In this document: positions 43,286 to 52,274 of the stretch, in pieces
Position numbering within the stretch: the stretch's first letter is position 1
How the letters are laid out: each line of letters opens with the position of its first letter
Assembly (NCBI RefSeq): GCF_031456835.1
Contig: NZ_JAVDVK010000001.1
Coordinates: forward strand, 2,170,001 to 2,234,000
Length of the DNA stretch: 64,000 nt
Reading direction: 5' to 3'
DNA from: Leifsonia shinshuensis
Lineage (GTDB): Bacteria; Actinomycetota; Actinomycetes; Actinomycetales; Microbacteriaceae
Translations under genes and position numbers: made by a program
Notes under the pieces: model-generated
Told to the model about the DNA's origin: nothing
The model's database searches: none
What the model saw: the letters and a program-made list of their open reading frames with translations, nothing else

Positions 43286-43867
43286 CTACCGGCGGAGCCA
43301 GGGCTGCAGCAACCGGGTGACGAACGGCAGCAGCACGTACGTCATGGTGGGCGTCAGGCAGAGCGTGCTGAGCAGCACCGTCGCGAGCGGCCACAGGCTG
43401 TGCCAGCCCGGCACGAACGTCACGGTGAGGTACGTGAAGGCGAGCGACAGCGGGAAGAATCCGAGCCAGATCGTCACGGCCTGCTTCCAGCGCGGCGGCG
43501 CCGCGGGCACGCCCGGCTGCGGCTGGTCGAACCAGCCCTCGATGCCGGTCCTCCGCTCGACGCGGGACACCTCCACCAGCTCGCGACCCGCGTAGAGCCA
43601 GTCGGCACGGTCGTCCGACGCCTCCCAGGCCTCCAGGGTGTCCGCGTCCGCGAAGCGGTAGAGCATGTGCCACTCGTCGGAGTCGGCGTGGGCGCGCACC
43701 CAGCCGGAGCCGAGGAAGCCGTCGTACGTGTTGGCCAGGTTCACGCCGGCCTGCACCCAGTGGGTGACCTCGGCCAGGCGCGTGCTGTCGACACGGCGGG
43801 TGATGGACACGGTGATCGGGAGGCGACGCGCTCGTGGCGCATCCAGCAGAGGCTCTTGTGGAGACAT
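43286..43867 (-). CDS. ABM-domain protein with C-terminal membrane helices
   Basis: 193 residues from the ATG at 43867. Residues 15-105 form an antibiotic biosynthesis monooxygenase-like (ABM) ferredoxin fold: ITVSITRRVDSTRLAEVTHW, then EWHMLYRFADADTLEAWEAS and DRADWLYAGRELVEVSRVER. Two or three transmembrane segments follow (AVTIWLGFFPLSLAFTYLTV, LWPLATVLLSTLCLTPTMTY). ABM domains act as heme- or quinone-handling monooxygenases or as dimeric sensors, and the membrane-anchored version is known in actinobacteria without a defined role. GACAAT lies six bases before the ATG with only a one-base-spaced GGAGG, suggesting a leaderless start. Its promoter faces away from the LacI gene at 43904. Confidence 0.75.
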   Translation of the reverse strand: MSPQEPLLDAPRARRLPITVSITRRVDSTRLAEVTHWVQAGVNLANTYDGFLGSGWVRAHADSDEWHMLYRFADADTLEAWEASDDRADWLYAGRELVEVSRVERRTGIEGWFDQPQPGVPAAPPRWKQAVTIWLGFFPLSLAFTYLTVTFVPGWHSLWPLATVLLSTLCLTPTMTYVLLPFVTRLLQPWLRR

Positions 43868-43903
43868 GCCTCCATTGTCTCCGCAGCGCGTTACACGCGG
43901 ATT

Positions 43904-44956
43904 TCAGAGCGTGCGGTCGCCGATGAGCGACGGACCGTCGCGCACCACCAGGCGCGGCGTCACCAGGCGGTGACGCGGGTCGGTCACCGGGTCGCCGCGC
44001 TGGACGCGGCCGCCGTGTGCGCCGGTGAGCAGTTCCAGCACGCCGGCGGCGACCTCGTCGAGCTGCTGGGCGACGCTCGAGAAGCCGAGCGCCTCGGCGA
44101 CCGGCGTGTCGTCGTAGCCGACGACGGGGATGCGGCCCGCCGTCGCCGTGAGGGCGCCGAGCGCGAGGGAGTCGGAGACGCAGACGACCCCGTCGAGGCG
44201 GCCGGCGCGCTGCTCGAGGCGGCGCACCGCGTCCGCACCGTTCGGGACGACGTCCTCCACCGCCGCGTCGAGCAGCCGGAGCTCCTCCTCGGTCAGACCG
44301 CTCCCCGCGCGCATCGCCTCCAGCCAGCCGGCGCGGCGGTCGTCGCCCGTCCCGGACCCGCTGGGCCAGCCGATGAAGCCGATGCGCGGACCGCCGCGGG
44401 AGAGCAGATGCGCCGTCGCCTCGCGCACGCCGGCGCGCCCGTCCACATCCACCCACAGATGTTCGGGATCGGTCATGTCGTCGATGCCCCACGGGCGGCC
44501 GAAGGTCACGAACGACCGGCCGTTCTCGATCAGCCACTCCGTGCGGGGGTCGCCGTGGAACGTCGACGTGAGCACGAAGGCGTCGACGTCGGCGGCGTCC
44601 GACAGCCGGCGGAACTGCTCGATCTCGTCCTCCGGCCCCGTCGCGGTGAAGAGCAGCACCCGGAGACCCTGGCGGTCGGCCTGCTCGGTGAGCGCGTGCA
44701 GGAACCGGTCGAGGATGCTGCCCGAGATGCCGTCCTGCGTGATGGGGTCGAGGCGGATGCCGATCGTGGAGCTCTTCTGCGTGCGGAGCCGGCGCGCCGA
44801 GGCGTGGGGCCGATAGCCGAGCGAGTGGATGGCGGCCTGTACCCGCTCCCGCGTCTCCGGGCGGACGAGCTCCGGCGCGTTGAGCACGTTCGACACGGTC
44901 TGGCGGGACACCCCGGCGACGCCGGCGACGTCGGTCACGGTCGGCTGCGCACCCAT
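43904..44956 (-). CDS. LacI-family sugar-responsive repressor
   Basis: 350 residues from the ATG at 44956 with a GGAGGGAGG box. The N-terminal helix-turn-helix is TVTDVAGVAGVSRQTVSNVL with hinge YRPHASARRLR, followed by a periplasmic-binding-protein-like ligand domain (SSTIGIRLDPITQDG, then PRIGFIGWPSGSG, RLDGVVCVSDSLALGAL and IPVVGYDDTPVAEALGF). It is divergent from an ABC sugar importer operon whose leader contains two TTTGATC-type palindromes of the LacI operator kind. It should repress the importer and perhaps itself, with an oligosaccharide or glucoside as inducer. Confidence 0.93.
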   Translation of the reverse strand: MGAQPTVTDVAGVAGVSRQTVSNVLNAPELVRPETRERVQAAIHSLGYRPHASARRLRTQKSSTIGIRLDPITQDGISGSILDRFLHALTEQADRQGLRVLLFTATGPEDEIEQFRRLSDAADVDAFVLTSTFHGDPRTEWLIENGRSFVTFGRPWGIDDMTDPEHLWVDVDGRAGVREATAHLLSRGGPRIGFIGWPSGSGTGDDRRAGWLEAMRAGSGLTEEELRLLDAAVEDVVPNGADAVRRLEQRAGRLDGVVCVSDSLALGALTATAGRIPVVGYDDTPVAEALGFSSVAQQLDEVAAGVLELLTGAHGGRVQRGDPVTDPRHRLVTPRLVVRDGPSLIGDRTL

Positions 44957-45010
44957 CGCCTGGCCTCCCTCCGGCTCGTCTCGTGGCTGGATACGACCCT
45001 AGTGGGCTGC

Positions 45011-45102
45011 TTGACACCTGTGGAAGCGCGCGGTTACTGTGACAGGCATCCCGGTTTGATCGTTCAAACTCAGCGTAGTGGCTGCCGATTTGATCGATCA
45101 AA
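45011..45102 (+). promoter_or_regulatory. Importer promoter with two LacI-type operators
   Basis: TTGACA (45011-45016), 18-nt spacer, TACTGT (45035-45040). Palindromes TTTGATCGTTCAAA (45055-45068) and TTTGATCGATCAAA (45089-45102) follow the expected +1, centres 34 bp apart. The 335-bp gap from 44957 to 45292 otherwise holds a leader of about 245 nt without a recognised riboswitch. Confidence 0.82.
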
Positions 45103-45292
45103 CCAGGAGTGACGAATCAGGCGACGGAGCGGAGGAGGTCGGATGCGCGCATCGCAGCGGAGCACCGGCACCGGCTCCGGCGTGCCCGGGATCCGCTCAC
45201 AGACCGCACCATCCGACGGGTTGTCCACAACCTTCCCGCCCCTTCCCGTGTGCGCCCCTCCTCGCGGGCACACTCATACCAAGGAGACACGA

Positions 45293-46543
45293 ATGCGCAA
45301 GATCACACACCGCTGGCTCGCGGGCGGCGCCGTCGCCGCGGCGACCGCGCTCGCCCTCACGGCGTGCGGCTCCGGCTTCGGCGGCAGCAGCAGTTCCGAC
45401 ACCGGCAAGCTCACCTCGTCCGACAAGGCGCTGACCGTCATGATCGGCTCGTCCGGCGACGCCGAGACCACCGCGGTGAAGTCCGCAGTGTCCGACTGGT
45501 CCAAGAGCTCGGGCACCAAGGCGAACCTGGTGGTCGCGAGCGACCTCAACCAGCAGCTCTCGCAGGGCTTCGCCGCGAAGAAGCCGGCCGATGTCTTCTA
45601 CCTGTCCACCGACGCGCTGGCCGGGTACGCGTCGAACGGGTCGCTGCTCGCCTACGGCGACCAGCTGAGCAACAAGAGCGACTTCTACCCGGGCCTGGTC
45701 AAGTCCTTCACCTACGACGGCAAGTTCTACTGTGCGCCGAAGGACTTCTCCACGCTCCAGCTGGTGATCAACACCGACGCCTGGACGGCCGCCGGGCTGA
45801 CCGACGCCGACATCCCGAAGACCTGGGACGACCTCGAGGCCGTCGCCAAGAAGCTCACGACGGGCAGCCAGGTCGGGCTCGGCATCTCGGGCGAGTACGC
45901 CCGCATCGGCTCGTTCATGGTCCAGGCCGGCGGAAACCTCATGAATGAGGACAGCACCAAGGCCACCGCGAACAGCGAGGCCAACGTGAAGGCGCTCGCC
46001 TTCGTCAAGCAGATGCTGAACGGCGGGGAGCTGAAGTACGCGAAGGACCTCGGCGCCGGCTGGGGCGGCGAGGCGTTCGGCAAGGGCCTCGCGGCGATGA
46101 CGATCGAGGGCAACTGGATCACCGGCGCCCTCAAGTCCGACTTCCCCAACATCAAGTACAAGATCGCAGAGCTGCCGAAGGGACCGGCCGGCCAGGGCAC
46201 GCTGCAGTTCACCAACTGCTGGGGCATCGCCGCCGACAGCCCCAACCAGGCCGCCGCGCTGAAGCTGGTCGAGAAGCTGACCAGCAAGTCGGACCAGCTC
46301 GCCTTCTCGAGGGCCTTCGGCCCGATGCCGTCCATCAAGTCGGCTGCCGACGAGTGGAAGTCGGACAACCCCGACCTGGTGCCGTTCCTGAACGCCGCCG
46401 ACTACGCCAAGGGCGTGCCGACCGCGAAGGGCTCCGCCGACGTGGTCACCGACCTCAACAGCAAGCTCGAGTCGCTGGCCACCGGCGACCCGAAGTCCAT
46501 CCTCGACACCACGCAGAAGAACCTCGAAGCGCTGCTGAAGTAG
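45293..46543 (+). CDS. ABC importer substrate-binding lipoprotein (family 1 sugar binder)
   Basis: 416 residues from the ATG at 45293 (AAGGAG box). The signal peptide MRKITHRWLAGGAVAAATAL ends in a lipobox LTAC with Cys25. The mature protein is the MalE/family 1 type: DKALTVMIGSSGDAETTAVK, then DVFYLSTDALAGYAS, IEGNWITGALKSDFP and FTNCWGIAADSPNQAAALKL. It captures an oligosaccharide outside the cell for the two permeases downstream. The neighbouring glucosidase suggests an alpha-glucoside or short glucan, but specificity cannot be read from sequence. First gene of a four-gene operon (45293-50697). Confidence 0.95.
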   Translation: MRKITHRWLAGGAVAAATALALTACGSGFGGSSSSDTGKLTSSDKALTVMIGSSGDAETTAVKSAVSDWSKSSGTKANLVVASDLNQQLSQGFAAKKPADVFYLSTDALAGYASNGSLLAYGDQLSNKSDFYPGLVKSFTYDGKFYCAPKDFSTLQLVINTDAWTAAGLTDADIPKTWDDLEAVAKKLTTGSQVGLGISGEYARIGSFMVQAGGNLMNEDSTKATANSEANVKALAFVKQMLNGGELKYAKDLGAGWGGEAFGKGLAAMTIEGNWITGALKSDFPNIKYKIAELPKGPAGQGTLQFTNCWGIAADSPNQAAALKLVEKLTSKSDQLAFSRAFGPMPSIKSAADEWKSDNPDLVPFLNAADYAKGVPTAKGSADVVTDLNSKLESLATGDPKSILDTTQKNLEALLK

Positions 46544-46571
46544 CACGCGCCCACCGGAGGAAAGGCCCGTC

Positions 46572-47735
46572 ATGTCTGCAACCGCGAGTCGGTCTCGTCG
46601 CACCGGAATCCGGCGCGGCGAGGCCGCCTCGGGGTGGTTGTTCACCGCCCCGGTCATCCTGCTGCTCGGCGTCTTCCTCGTCGTCCCGGTGCTGATGGCC
46701 CTCTGGGTCAGCTTCTCCGACTGGGGCGGTCGCGGCAGCCCCTTCTCGCCGGACGTGAAGTTCGTCGGCCTCGACAACTACGCCACGCTTCTCGGCGGAG
46801 GAGGGCTGGCCGAGCAGGACTTCGGCACCGCGCTCAAGAACAACGCCTGGTACGTGGTGCTGGTCGTCCCCATCCAGACCGCGGTGTCGCTCGGTCTCGC
46901 CGTGCTGGTCAGCCGCGCGATCCTCCGCGGCCGAGGGTTCTTCCGGACCGCGTTCTACTTCCCCTCGGTGACGAGCTCGGTCGCCATCACGGTGCTCTGG
47001 CTGTTCCTGTTCAGCACGAGCGGGGCCGTCAACAAGGTGCTCTCCTGGTTCGGGATCAACGGCCCGAACTGGTTCAACGATCCCAGCGGGATCATCCACA
47101 ACTTCCTACGGCTCTTCGGCGTCGCCCAGGGACCGGCCGCGCTGACTCAGAACACCGCGCTCGGCGTCTCCTGGTGGGACTGGCTCGGCGGCCCGTCGGT
47201 GGCGATGACGGCGTTCATCATCATGGCCGTGTTCACCACGAGCGGCACCTTCATGCTGCTCTTCCTGGCGGCCCTGCAGAACCTCGGCGGCGACGTGACG
47301 GAGGCGGCGATGATGGACGGCGCCAACGGCTGGCAGCGCTTCTGGCGCATCACCCTCCCGCAGCTCCGGCCGACGCTGTTCACCGTCCTGACCCTCGGAC
47401 TGATCGGTTGCTGGCAGGTGTTCGACCAGATCTACACGGGCACCCGCGGCGCGCCGGGCAAGACCACCCTCACCCCCGCGTACCTCTCTTATCAGACGTC
47501 GTTCGTCAACCAGGAGTGGGGCCAGGGCGCGGCCATCGCGTTCATCCTGTTCGTCATCATCGTCGTCTTCACGATCTTCCAGCGCTGGGTGCTCCGGGAT
47601 CGGAAGGTCTCGAAGCGCCGGATGCGGCTCTACCAGCCGGCGCTGGCGGCGGGGACGGCCGCAACCGGCGCTCCGAGCAGCGTGCCGGCCGCGCGCGAGA
47701 CCGACGATCCCGACCGGAAGGGAACGCTCCGATGA
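46572..47735 (+). CDS. ABC sugar permease (MalF/UgpA-like)
   Basis: 387 residues from the ATG at 46572 (GGAGGAAAGG box), 28 nt after the binding-protein gene. Six TM helices are predicted (FTAPVILLLGVFLVVPVLMA, WYVVLVVPIQTAVSLGLAVL, VAITVLWLFLFSTSGAVN and others). The EAA motif that contacts the ATPase is EAAMMDGANGWQRFWRITLP. The loop of about 50 residues before the fourth helix (NGPNWFNDPSGIIHNF) is longer than in MalF-type homologues of this size. Its stop overlaps the next permease start (ATGA). Confidence 0.95.
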   Translation: MSATASRSRRTGIRRGEAASGWLFTAPVILLLGVFLVVPVLMALWVSFSDWGGRGSPFSPDVKFVGLDNYATLLGGGGLAEQDFGTALKNNAWYVVLVVPIQTAVSLGLAVLVSRAILRGRGFFRTAFYFPSVTSSVAITVLWLFLFSTSGAVNKVLSWFGINGPNWFNDPSGIIHNFLRLFGVAQGPAALTQNTALGVSWWDWLGGPSVAMTAFIIMAVFTTSGTFMLLFLAALQNLGGDVTEAAMMDGANGWQRFWRITLPQLRPTLFTVLTLGLIGCWQVFDQIYTGTRGAPGKTTLTPAYLSYQTSFVNQEWGQGAAIAFILFVIIVVFTIFQRWVLRDRKVSKRRMRLYQPALAAGTAATGAPSSVPAARETDDPDRKGTLR

Positions 47736-48646
47736 GCACCACAGCGATGCAGAGCGAGCGCGGCGCAGCCGTCTCGCCACCGCCGCCCTCCCAACGGCCC
47801 GCCGGCCGCCGGCGCTCCGCGAGCACCGTGGTCGCGACCTCCGTCACCTACGCGGTGCTGGTGGTGCTGGCGATCGTCTACATCATGCCGTTCCTCATCC
47901 AGCTGGCGACGTCGTTCAAGACGGACGCGGAGGCGGCCTCGAACCCGGTCGCGCTCATCCCGCAGACCTTCACCACGGCGGCCTACGCGAAGCTGTTCCT
48001 CAACTCCGACTTTCCCGTCTGGTTCGCCAACTCGGCGGTCGTCACCATCGTGGTGACCCTGGGCCGGGTCTTCTTCGACTCGCTGGCCGGGTACGCGCTC
48101 GCGCGCCTGCACTTCCGCGGCCGCTCGGTCGTGTTCGCCGCCCTCGTCGCCATCATGGCGGTCCCGACCGTGGTGCTGCTCATCCCGAAGTTCCTGGTGA
48201 TCAACCAGCTCGGCATCTACGACTCGTACACGGGCATGATCGTGCCCCTGCTGACGGACGCCGCGGGCGTCTTCATCATGAAGAACTTCTTCGAGTCCAT
48301 CCCGGCAAGCGTCGAGGAGCAGGCCCGCATCGACGGCGCGGGGACGTTCCGTGTGTTCTGGTCGGTCGTGCTCCCGATGGCGCGGCCCGCGCTGATCACG
48401 ATCATCATCCTGTCGTTCCAGGGGTCGTGGAACGAGCTGGCGCACTTCATCGTCTCCACGCAGAGCCCGGCCCTGACCACCCTGACGAAGGGCGTCGCGG
48501 GCCTCGCCAGCGGGCAGCTCAGCCAGGGGACGCAGTACCCGCTGAAACTCGCCGCTGCCGCGGTCATGACGATCCCCGTCGCCGTGGTCTTCTTCATCTT
48601 CCAGAGACGGATCATGAACGCGAGCGAGGGGGCCGTGAAGGAATGA
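47732..48646 (+). CDS. ABC sugar permease (MalG/UgpE-like)
   Basis: 304 residues from the ATG at 47732, overlapping both neighbours by 4 bp (ATGA). Six TM helices; the EAA loop reads EEQARIDGAGTFRVFWSVVL. A proline- and serine-rich 30-residue N-terminal tail (PPPPSQRPAGRRRSAST) precedes TM1. It forms the channel heterodimer with the upstream permease. No ATPase gene lies in or near the operon, so a shared MsiK/UgpC-type ATPase elsewhere in the genome probably energises it, as is usual in actinobacteria. Confidence 0.95.
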   Translation: MSTTAMQSERGAAVSPPPPSQRPAGRRRSASTVVATSVTYAVLVVLAIVYIMPFLIQLATSFKTDAEAASNPVALIPQTFTTAAYAKLFLNSDFPVWFANSAVVTIVVTLGRVFFDSLAGYALARLHFRGRSVVFAALVAIMAVPTVVLLIPKFLVINQLGIYDSYTGMIVPLLTDAAGVFIMKNFFESIPASVEEQARIDGAGTFRVFWSVVLPMARPALITIIILSFQGSWNELAHFIVSTQSPALTTLTKGVAGLASGQLSQGTQYPLKLAAAAVMTIPVAVVFFIFQRRIMNASEGAVKE

Positions 48647-50697
48647 CGGCAGCCACCACCATGACGGACACCACCACCGAGCACGAAAGCACCACCGCCA
48701 CGATGACCCAGCCCCTCCAGCCGCTCCTGCACGACAGCGTCGTGGTGCTCACCGCACCCTCGCAGGCCTGGTCCGCACCGGACGGGAGGATCGACGGGCA
48801 CGGCATCCACGGCTTCTACCACTCGGATCTCCGCGTGCTCGATCGCGTGGTCCTCACCATCGGCGGCGCCGAGCCCGAACACATCGCGACCGCCGGCCCG
48901 GATGCGGCCACCGCCGTCTTCACGGGACTCGCCCGCGGCATCGACGACCGCACGGCCGATCCGCGCGTGCGGGTCGACCGCACCCGCGTCGTGGGCGCGG
49001 GCTCCCTGGAGGAACGGCTCGTCCTGCGGAGCGCGCTCGGCGCGCCGGTCCGCACCACCATCGAGGTGGCGCTGCACGCCGACTTCTCGCCCATGCAGCA
49101 GATCAAGGCGGGTCTCACCGGCAGCGAGCATCCGGTGAGCGTCGACGCCACCGACCACGGAGCGGTGCTCCGCAGCGGGCCCATCACCGCGACGGTCCGC
49201 GCACCCCGGGCTCACGTGACCGTCGACGGGGATGCCTGTGTGCTGCGCTGGCAGGTGGAGGCACCGGCCCACGGCGAGGCCGTCGTCGAGTGGAGCATCG
49301 AGGTCGACGACCCGACAGCGGTGGTCGCCGGCGCGCGCCCCTCCGAGGAGTGGGCGGCGTTCGAGGCCCGCACCGACGACTCCCGCCTGGGCTCCTGGCT
49401 GCGGCAGGCGGTGGCCGATCTGCAGGCACTGCGCATGTCGACGCGCGAGCGTCCCGACGACGTCTTCCTGGCGGCCGGCGCCCCGTGGTTCTTCACCCTC
49501 TTCGGGCGGGATTCGATCTGGGCCGCCCGCCTGCTCCTCCCCCTCGGGCACGAGCTGGCCGCCTCGACGCTGCGCGTGCTGGCGCACTACCAGGGCACCC
49601 GCGTCGTGCCGGACACCGCGGAACAGCCGGGCAAGATCATGCACGAGCTCCGGCCCGGCGCGCTCGCCATCCCGGGCGAGGGGGTCGTCCTTCCGCCTCT
49701 CTACTACGGCACGGTCGACGCGACCGCGCTGTGGGTCTGCCTGCTGCACGACGCGTGGCGGTGGGGAATGCCCCGGCACGAGATCGAGCCGCTCCTCCCG
49801 CACCTGGAGGCGGCCCTGGCGTGGATGCGCGACTACGGCGATAGCGACGGCGACGGCTTCCTCGAGTACGTCGACACCACGGGCCACGGACTGGCGAACC
49901 AGGGATGGAAGGACTCCGGCGACTCGATTCAGTGGCGCGACGGCACCCTCGCCGAGGGACCGATCGCCCTCTGCGAGGTGCAGGGCTACGCCTACGAGGC
50001 GGCCATCGGCGGCGCGGAGCTGCTCGACGCGTTCGACCGGCCGGGCGGCGACCGGTGGCGCGACTGGGCGGCGGGGCTCAAGCAGCGGTTCGCGGACGCC
50101 TTCTGGATCGACGACCCGGCGGGCGCCTACCCCGCCGTGGCCCTCGACGCGGCGAAGCGGCGCGTGGACACCGTCACGAGCAACATCGGGCACCTGCTGG
50201 GGACGGGCATCCTGGATGCGGACCAGGCCGCGCTGGTCGTGCGCCGTCTCGTCTCCCCCGAGCTCTCGTCCGGCTACGGTCTGCGGACGATGTCCACGGA
50301 CTCCGCCGGCTACTGGCCGCTCAGCTACCACGGCGGCAGCGTGTGGGCGCACGACACGGCCATCGTCGTACGCGGCCTCGCGCACGACGGATTCCGCGAG
50401 GAGGCCGCCGTGCTGTCCGACGGGCTGCTCGCAGCCGCCGCCGGCTTCGGCTACCGGATGCCGGAGCTGCACGCGGGAGACGGCGCGGACGAGACGACGT
50501 CGCCCATCCCCTACCCCGCGGCGTGCCGCCCGCAGGCGTGGTCCGCCGCGGCGGCGGTGGCCGTGCTCGGCGCGCAGCTGGGGCTCCGGCCGGACGCAGC
50601 GGCGGGCGTGCTCGAGGTGGATGCGGACACGGCCGCGGGCGGGATGCGGGTGAGCGGGTTGCGGTTCGCGGGCGAGAGCCGCGACATCACGGTCTGA
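48643..50697 (+). CDS. Glycogen-debranching-type glucosidase (GDE_N plus alpha-alpha toroid)
   Basis: 684 residues from the ATG at 48643 (ATGA overlap). The N-terminal half (about 20-240) is a beta-sandwich of the bacterial debranching-enzyme N-terminal type (APSQAWSAPDGRIDGHGIHG, then DLRVLDRVVLTI). The C-terminal half is an (alpha/alpha)6 toroid glycosidase with FTLFGRDSIWAARLLLPLG, LEYVDTTGHGLANQGWKDSG and PYPAACRPQAWSAAAAV, with Asp and Glu candidates typical of GH15/GH63-like amylo-alpha-1,6-glucosidases. No signal peptide, so it acts on imported sugar in the cytosol. Glucosylglycerate or mannosylglycerate hydrolases of the same superfamily are alternatives. Confidence 0.85.
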   Translation: MTAATTMTDTTTEHESTTATMTQPLQPLLHDSVVVLTAPSQAWSAPDGRIDGHGIHGFYHSDLRVLDRVVLTIGGAEPEHIATAGPDAATAVFTGLARGIDDRTADPRVRVDRTRVVGAGSLEERLVLRSALGAPVRTTIEVALHADFSPMQQIKAGLTGSEHPVSVDATDHGAVLRSGPITATVRAPRAHVTVDGDACVLRWQVEAPAHGEAVVEWSIEVDDPTAVVAGARPSEEWAAFEARTDDSRLGSWLRQAVADLQALRMSTRERPDDVFLAAGAPWFFTLFGRDSIWAARLLLPLGHELAASTLRVLAHYQGTRVVPDTAEQPGKIMHELRPGALAIPGEGVVLPPLYYGTVDATALWVCLLHDAWRWGMPRHEIEPLLPHLEAALAWMRDYGDSDGDGFLEYVDTTGHGLANQGWKDSGDSIQWRDGTLAEGPIALCEVQGYAYEAAIGGAELLDAFDRPGGDRWRDWAAGLKQRFADAFWIDDPAGAYPAVALDAAKRRVDTVTSNIGHLLGTGILDADQAALVVRRLVSPELSSGYGLRTMSTDSAGYWPLSYHGGSVWAHDTAIVVRGLAHDGFREEAAVLSDGLLAAAAGFGYRMPELHAGDGADETTSPIPYPAACRPQAWSAAAAVAVLGAQLGLRPDAAAGVLEVDADTAAGGMRVSGLRFAGESRDITV

Positions 50698-50722
50698 CGC
50701 GTCGGCCCGGCCCAGTCGGCTC

Positions 50723-51796
50723 CTACAGCTGCGCCATGATTTGGCGCGCGATGATGCGTCCCGCGCGGTTGGCCCCGATCGTGGACGCCTGCGGCCCATA
50801 CCCGGCGAGGAATATGCGCGGGTCCTGCCAGGAGGCGCCGGACGCGACGGTCAGTCCGCCCGACTTCTCCCGCAGCCGAAGCGGCGCCAGATGACGCAAC
50901 TCCGGACGGAAGCCGGTCGCCCAGATGATCGCGTCCGCCTGCGTAAACGAGCCGTCCGGCCAGCGGACGCCGTCCTCCTCGATCCGGGTGAACATCTCCC
51001 GCTCGATCAGCACACCGCGCTCGATGCCCGCGGCGATGCGTCGCGTCCGCGGCACGCCCGTGCCGCTCACGATCGACGGGAGCGCCTGTCCGGCCCGGGC
51101 TGCGGCGTCCTGCATCGCGACGGCCGCGACGCCGCCCTCGATCGTCAGCTCGGACTCGTCCCGGAAGTCGACGGGCCGCCGGGTCGCCCAGGTCAGCGAG
51201 GACGCGATGCCCTCGAGCTCGAGCAGGAACCCGATCGCGCTCGTGCCGCCGCCGACCACCACGACGGACTGCCCGGCGAACTCGTCCGCCGACAGATAGC
51301 TCGACGTGTGCACGTGCCGGCCGCGGAAGTCGTTCATGCCCGGGTAGTACGGCACGAACGGCGCACCCCAGGTGCCTGTCGCGTTCACGACGATGCGCGT
51401 GCCCGTCTCGCCCGCCGTGTGCTGGACGACGAGGTCGGCGCCGCGGTCGAACACGCTCGTGACGGTCACCGGGCGCTGCACATCCAGCCCGAAGTATTCC
51501 TCGTAGCGGCGGTAGTAGCCGGCCACGATGTCGCGGGCCGGAAGGGATCGGTCCGCCGTGTCGAAGCTGAGCCCCAGCTCCGACATCCCGGGGAGGTCGT
51601 TCACGTGGTGGGCGCTGCCGAGCTTGAGCGCATCCCACCGGTGCTGCCACGCTCCCCCGGTACGCGGACCCCGGTCGTAGACGATGAAGTCGACCCCGGG
51701 AGTCAGCTCGAACCGCCTCAGGTAATACGCCACGGCGAGGCCGGCCTGGCCTGCGCCGATCACCACCACCTGGGTGTCGGTCCTGGTCGTGCTCAC
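50723..51796 (-). CDS. Flavin-dependent monooxygenase-like oxidoreductase (CzcO/FMO type)
   Basis: 357 residues from the GTG at 51796; an ATG at 51853 would add 19 residues. FAD motif VVVIGAGQAGLAVAYYLRRF, then YDRGPRTGGAWQHRWDALKL, and the NADPH motif VVVVGGGTSAIGFLLEL; WATGFRPELRHL near the C-terminus is the usual FMO ending. The chain is short for Baeyer-Villiger monooxygenases (about 500) but normal for the compact CzcO-like group. Substrate is unknown. Converges on the sugar operon and is divergent from the DUF3073 gene. The AT-rich divergent gap (51840-51900) should hold both promoters. Confidence 0.88.
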   Translation of the reverse strand: MSTTRTDTQVVVIGAGQAGLAVAYYLRRFELTPGVDFIVYDRGPRTGGAWQHRWDALKLGSAHHVNDLPGMSELGLSFDTADRSLPARDIVAGYYRRYEEYFGLDVQRPVTVTSVFDRGADLVVQHTAGETGTRIVVNATGTWGAPFVPYYPGMNDFRGRHVHTSSYLSADEFAGQSVVVVGGGTSAIGFLLELEGIASSLTWATRRPVDFRDESELTIEGGVAAVAMQDAAARAGQALPSIVSGTGVPRTRRIAAGIERGVLIEREMFTRIEEDGVRWPDGSFTQADAIIWATGFRPELRHLAPLRLREKSGGLTVASGASWQDPRIFLAGYGPQASTIGANRAGRIIARQIMAQL

Positions 51797-51937
51797 GCGC
51801 TCATCCCACCACTTCTCGCTGTGCGGCGACTCGGGGTGCCATGAGGGCCGCATGCTAAACTCGATGCTAGTTTTCACTGTTCTTATTCGATCCCCGGCGA
51901 GTCTCTCGTGCGGGCTGGGACCAAAAGGGGGTCACGC

Positions 51938-52171
51938 ATGGGGCGCGGCCGTCAGAAGGCGAAGCACACCAAGATCGCTCGCCAGTTGAAGTCGTTCAGT
52001 CCTTCCGTGAATTACGACGCCCTGGAGCGTGAGCTGACCGGTCATTCCCACAGCGAAGACGACCAGTACGCCAAGTGGGCGGAGTACGAATCCGACGAGG
52101 AGACCGAGTCGGAGGACGAGTACGAGTACGACGACGAAGACGAGGAGACGGGCACCCCGAAGCGCGCGTAG
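51938..52171 (+). CDS. DUF3073 small protein
   Basis: 77 residues from the ATG at 51938 with an AAAAGGGGG box; an upstream in-frame ATG at 51908 is less likely. MGRGRQKAKHTKIARQLKSF at the start is the conserved DUF3073 basic motif found throughout actinobacteria; PSVNYDALERELTG follows, then an extremely acidic tail (ESDEETESEDEYEYDDEDEE). The charge split suggests a nucleic-acid or ribosome-associated protein, but no function is established. Usually encoded near purM/purF in actinobacterial genomes, as here 1.5 kb away. Confidence 0.92.
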   Translation: MGRGRQKAKHTKIARQLKSFSPSVNYDALERELTGHSHSEDDQYAKWAEYESDEETESEDEYEYDDEDEETGTPKRA

Positions 52172-52274
52172 CGCCGCCCTTCGCTCCTGAGCCAGCCCTC
52201 CCCAGAGCCAGGCCCGCCGGGTCGTCAGCGATCCGGCACCCCGAAAAGCTGTCACCGTCGGGACGTGACGTTCG

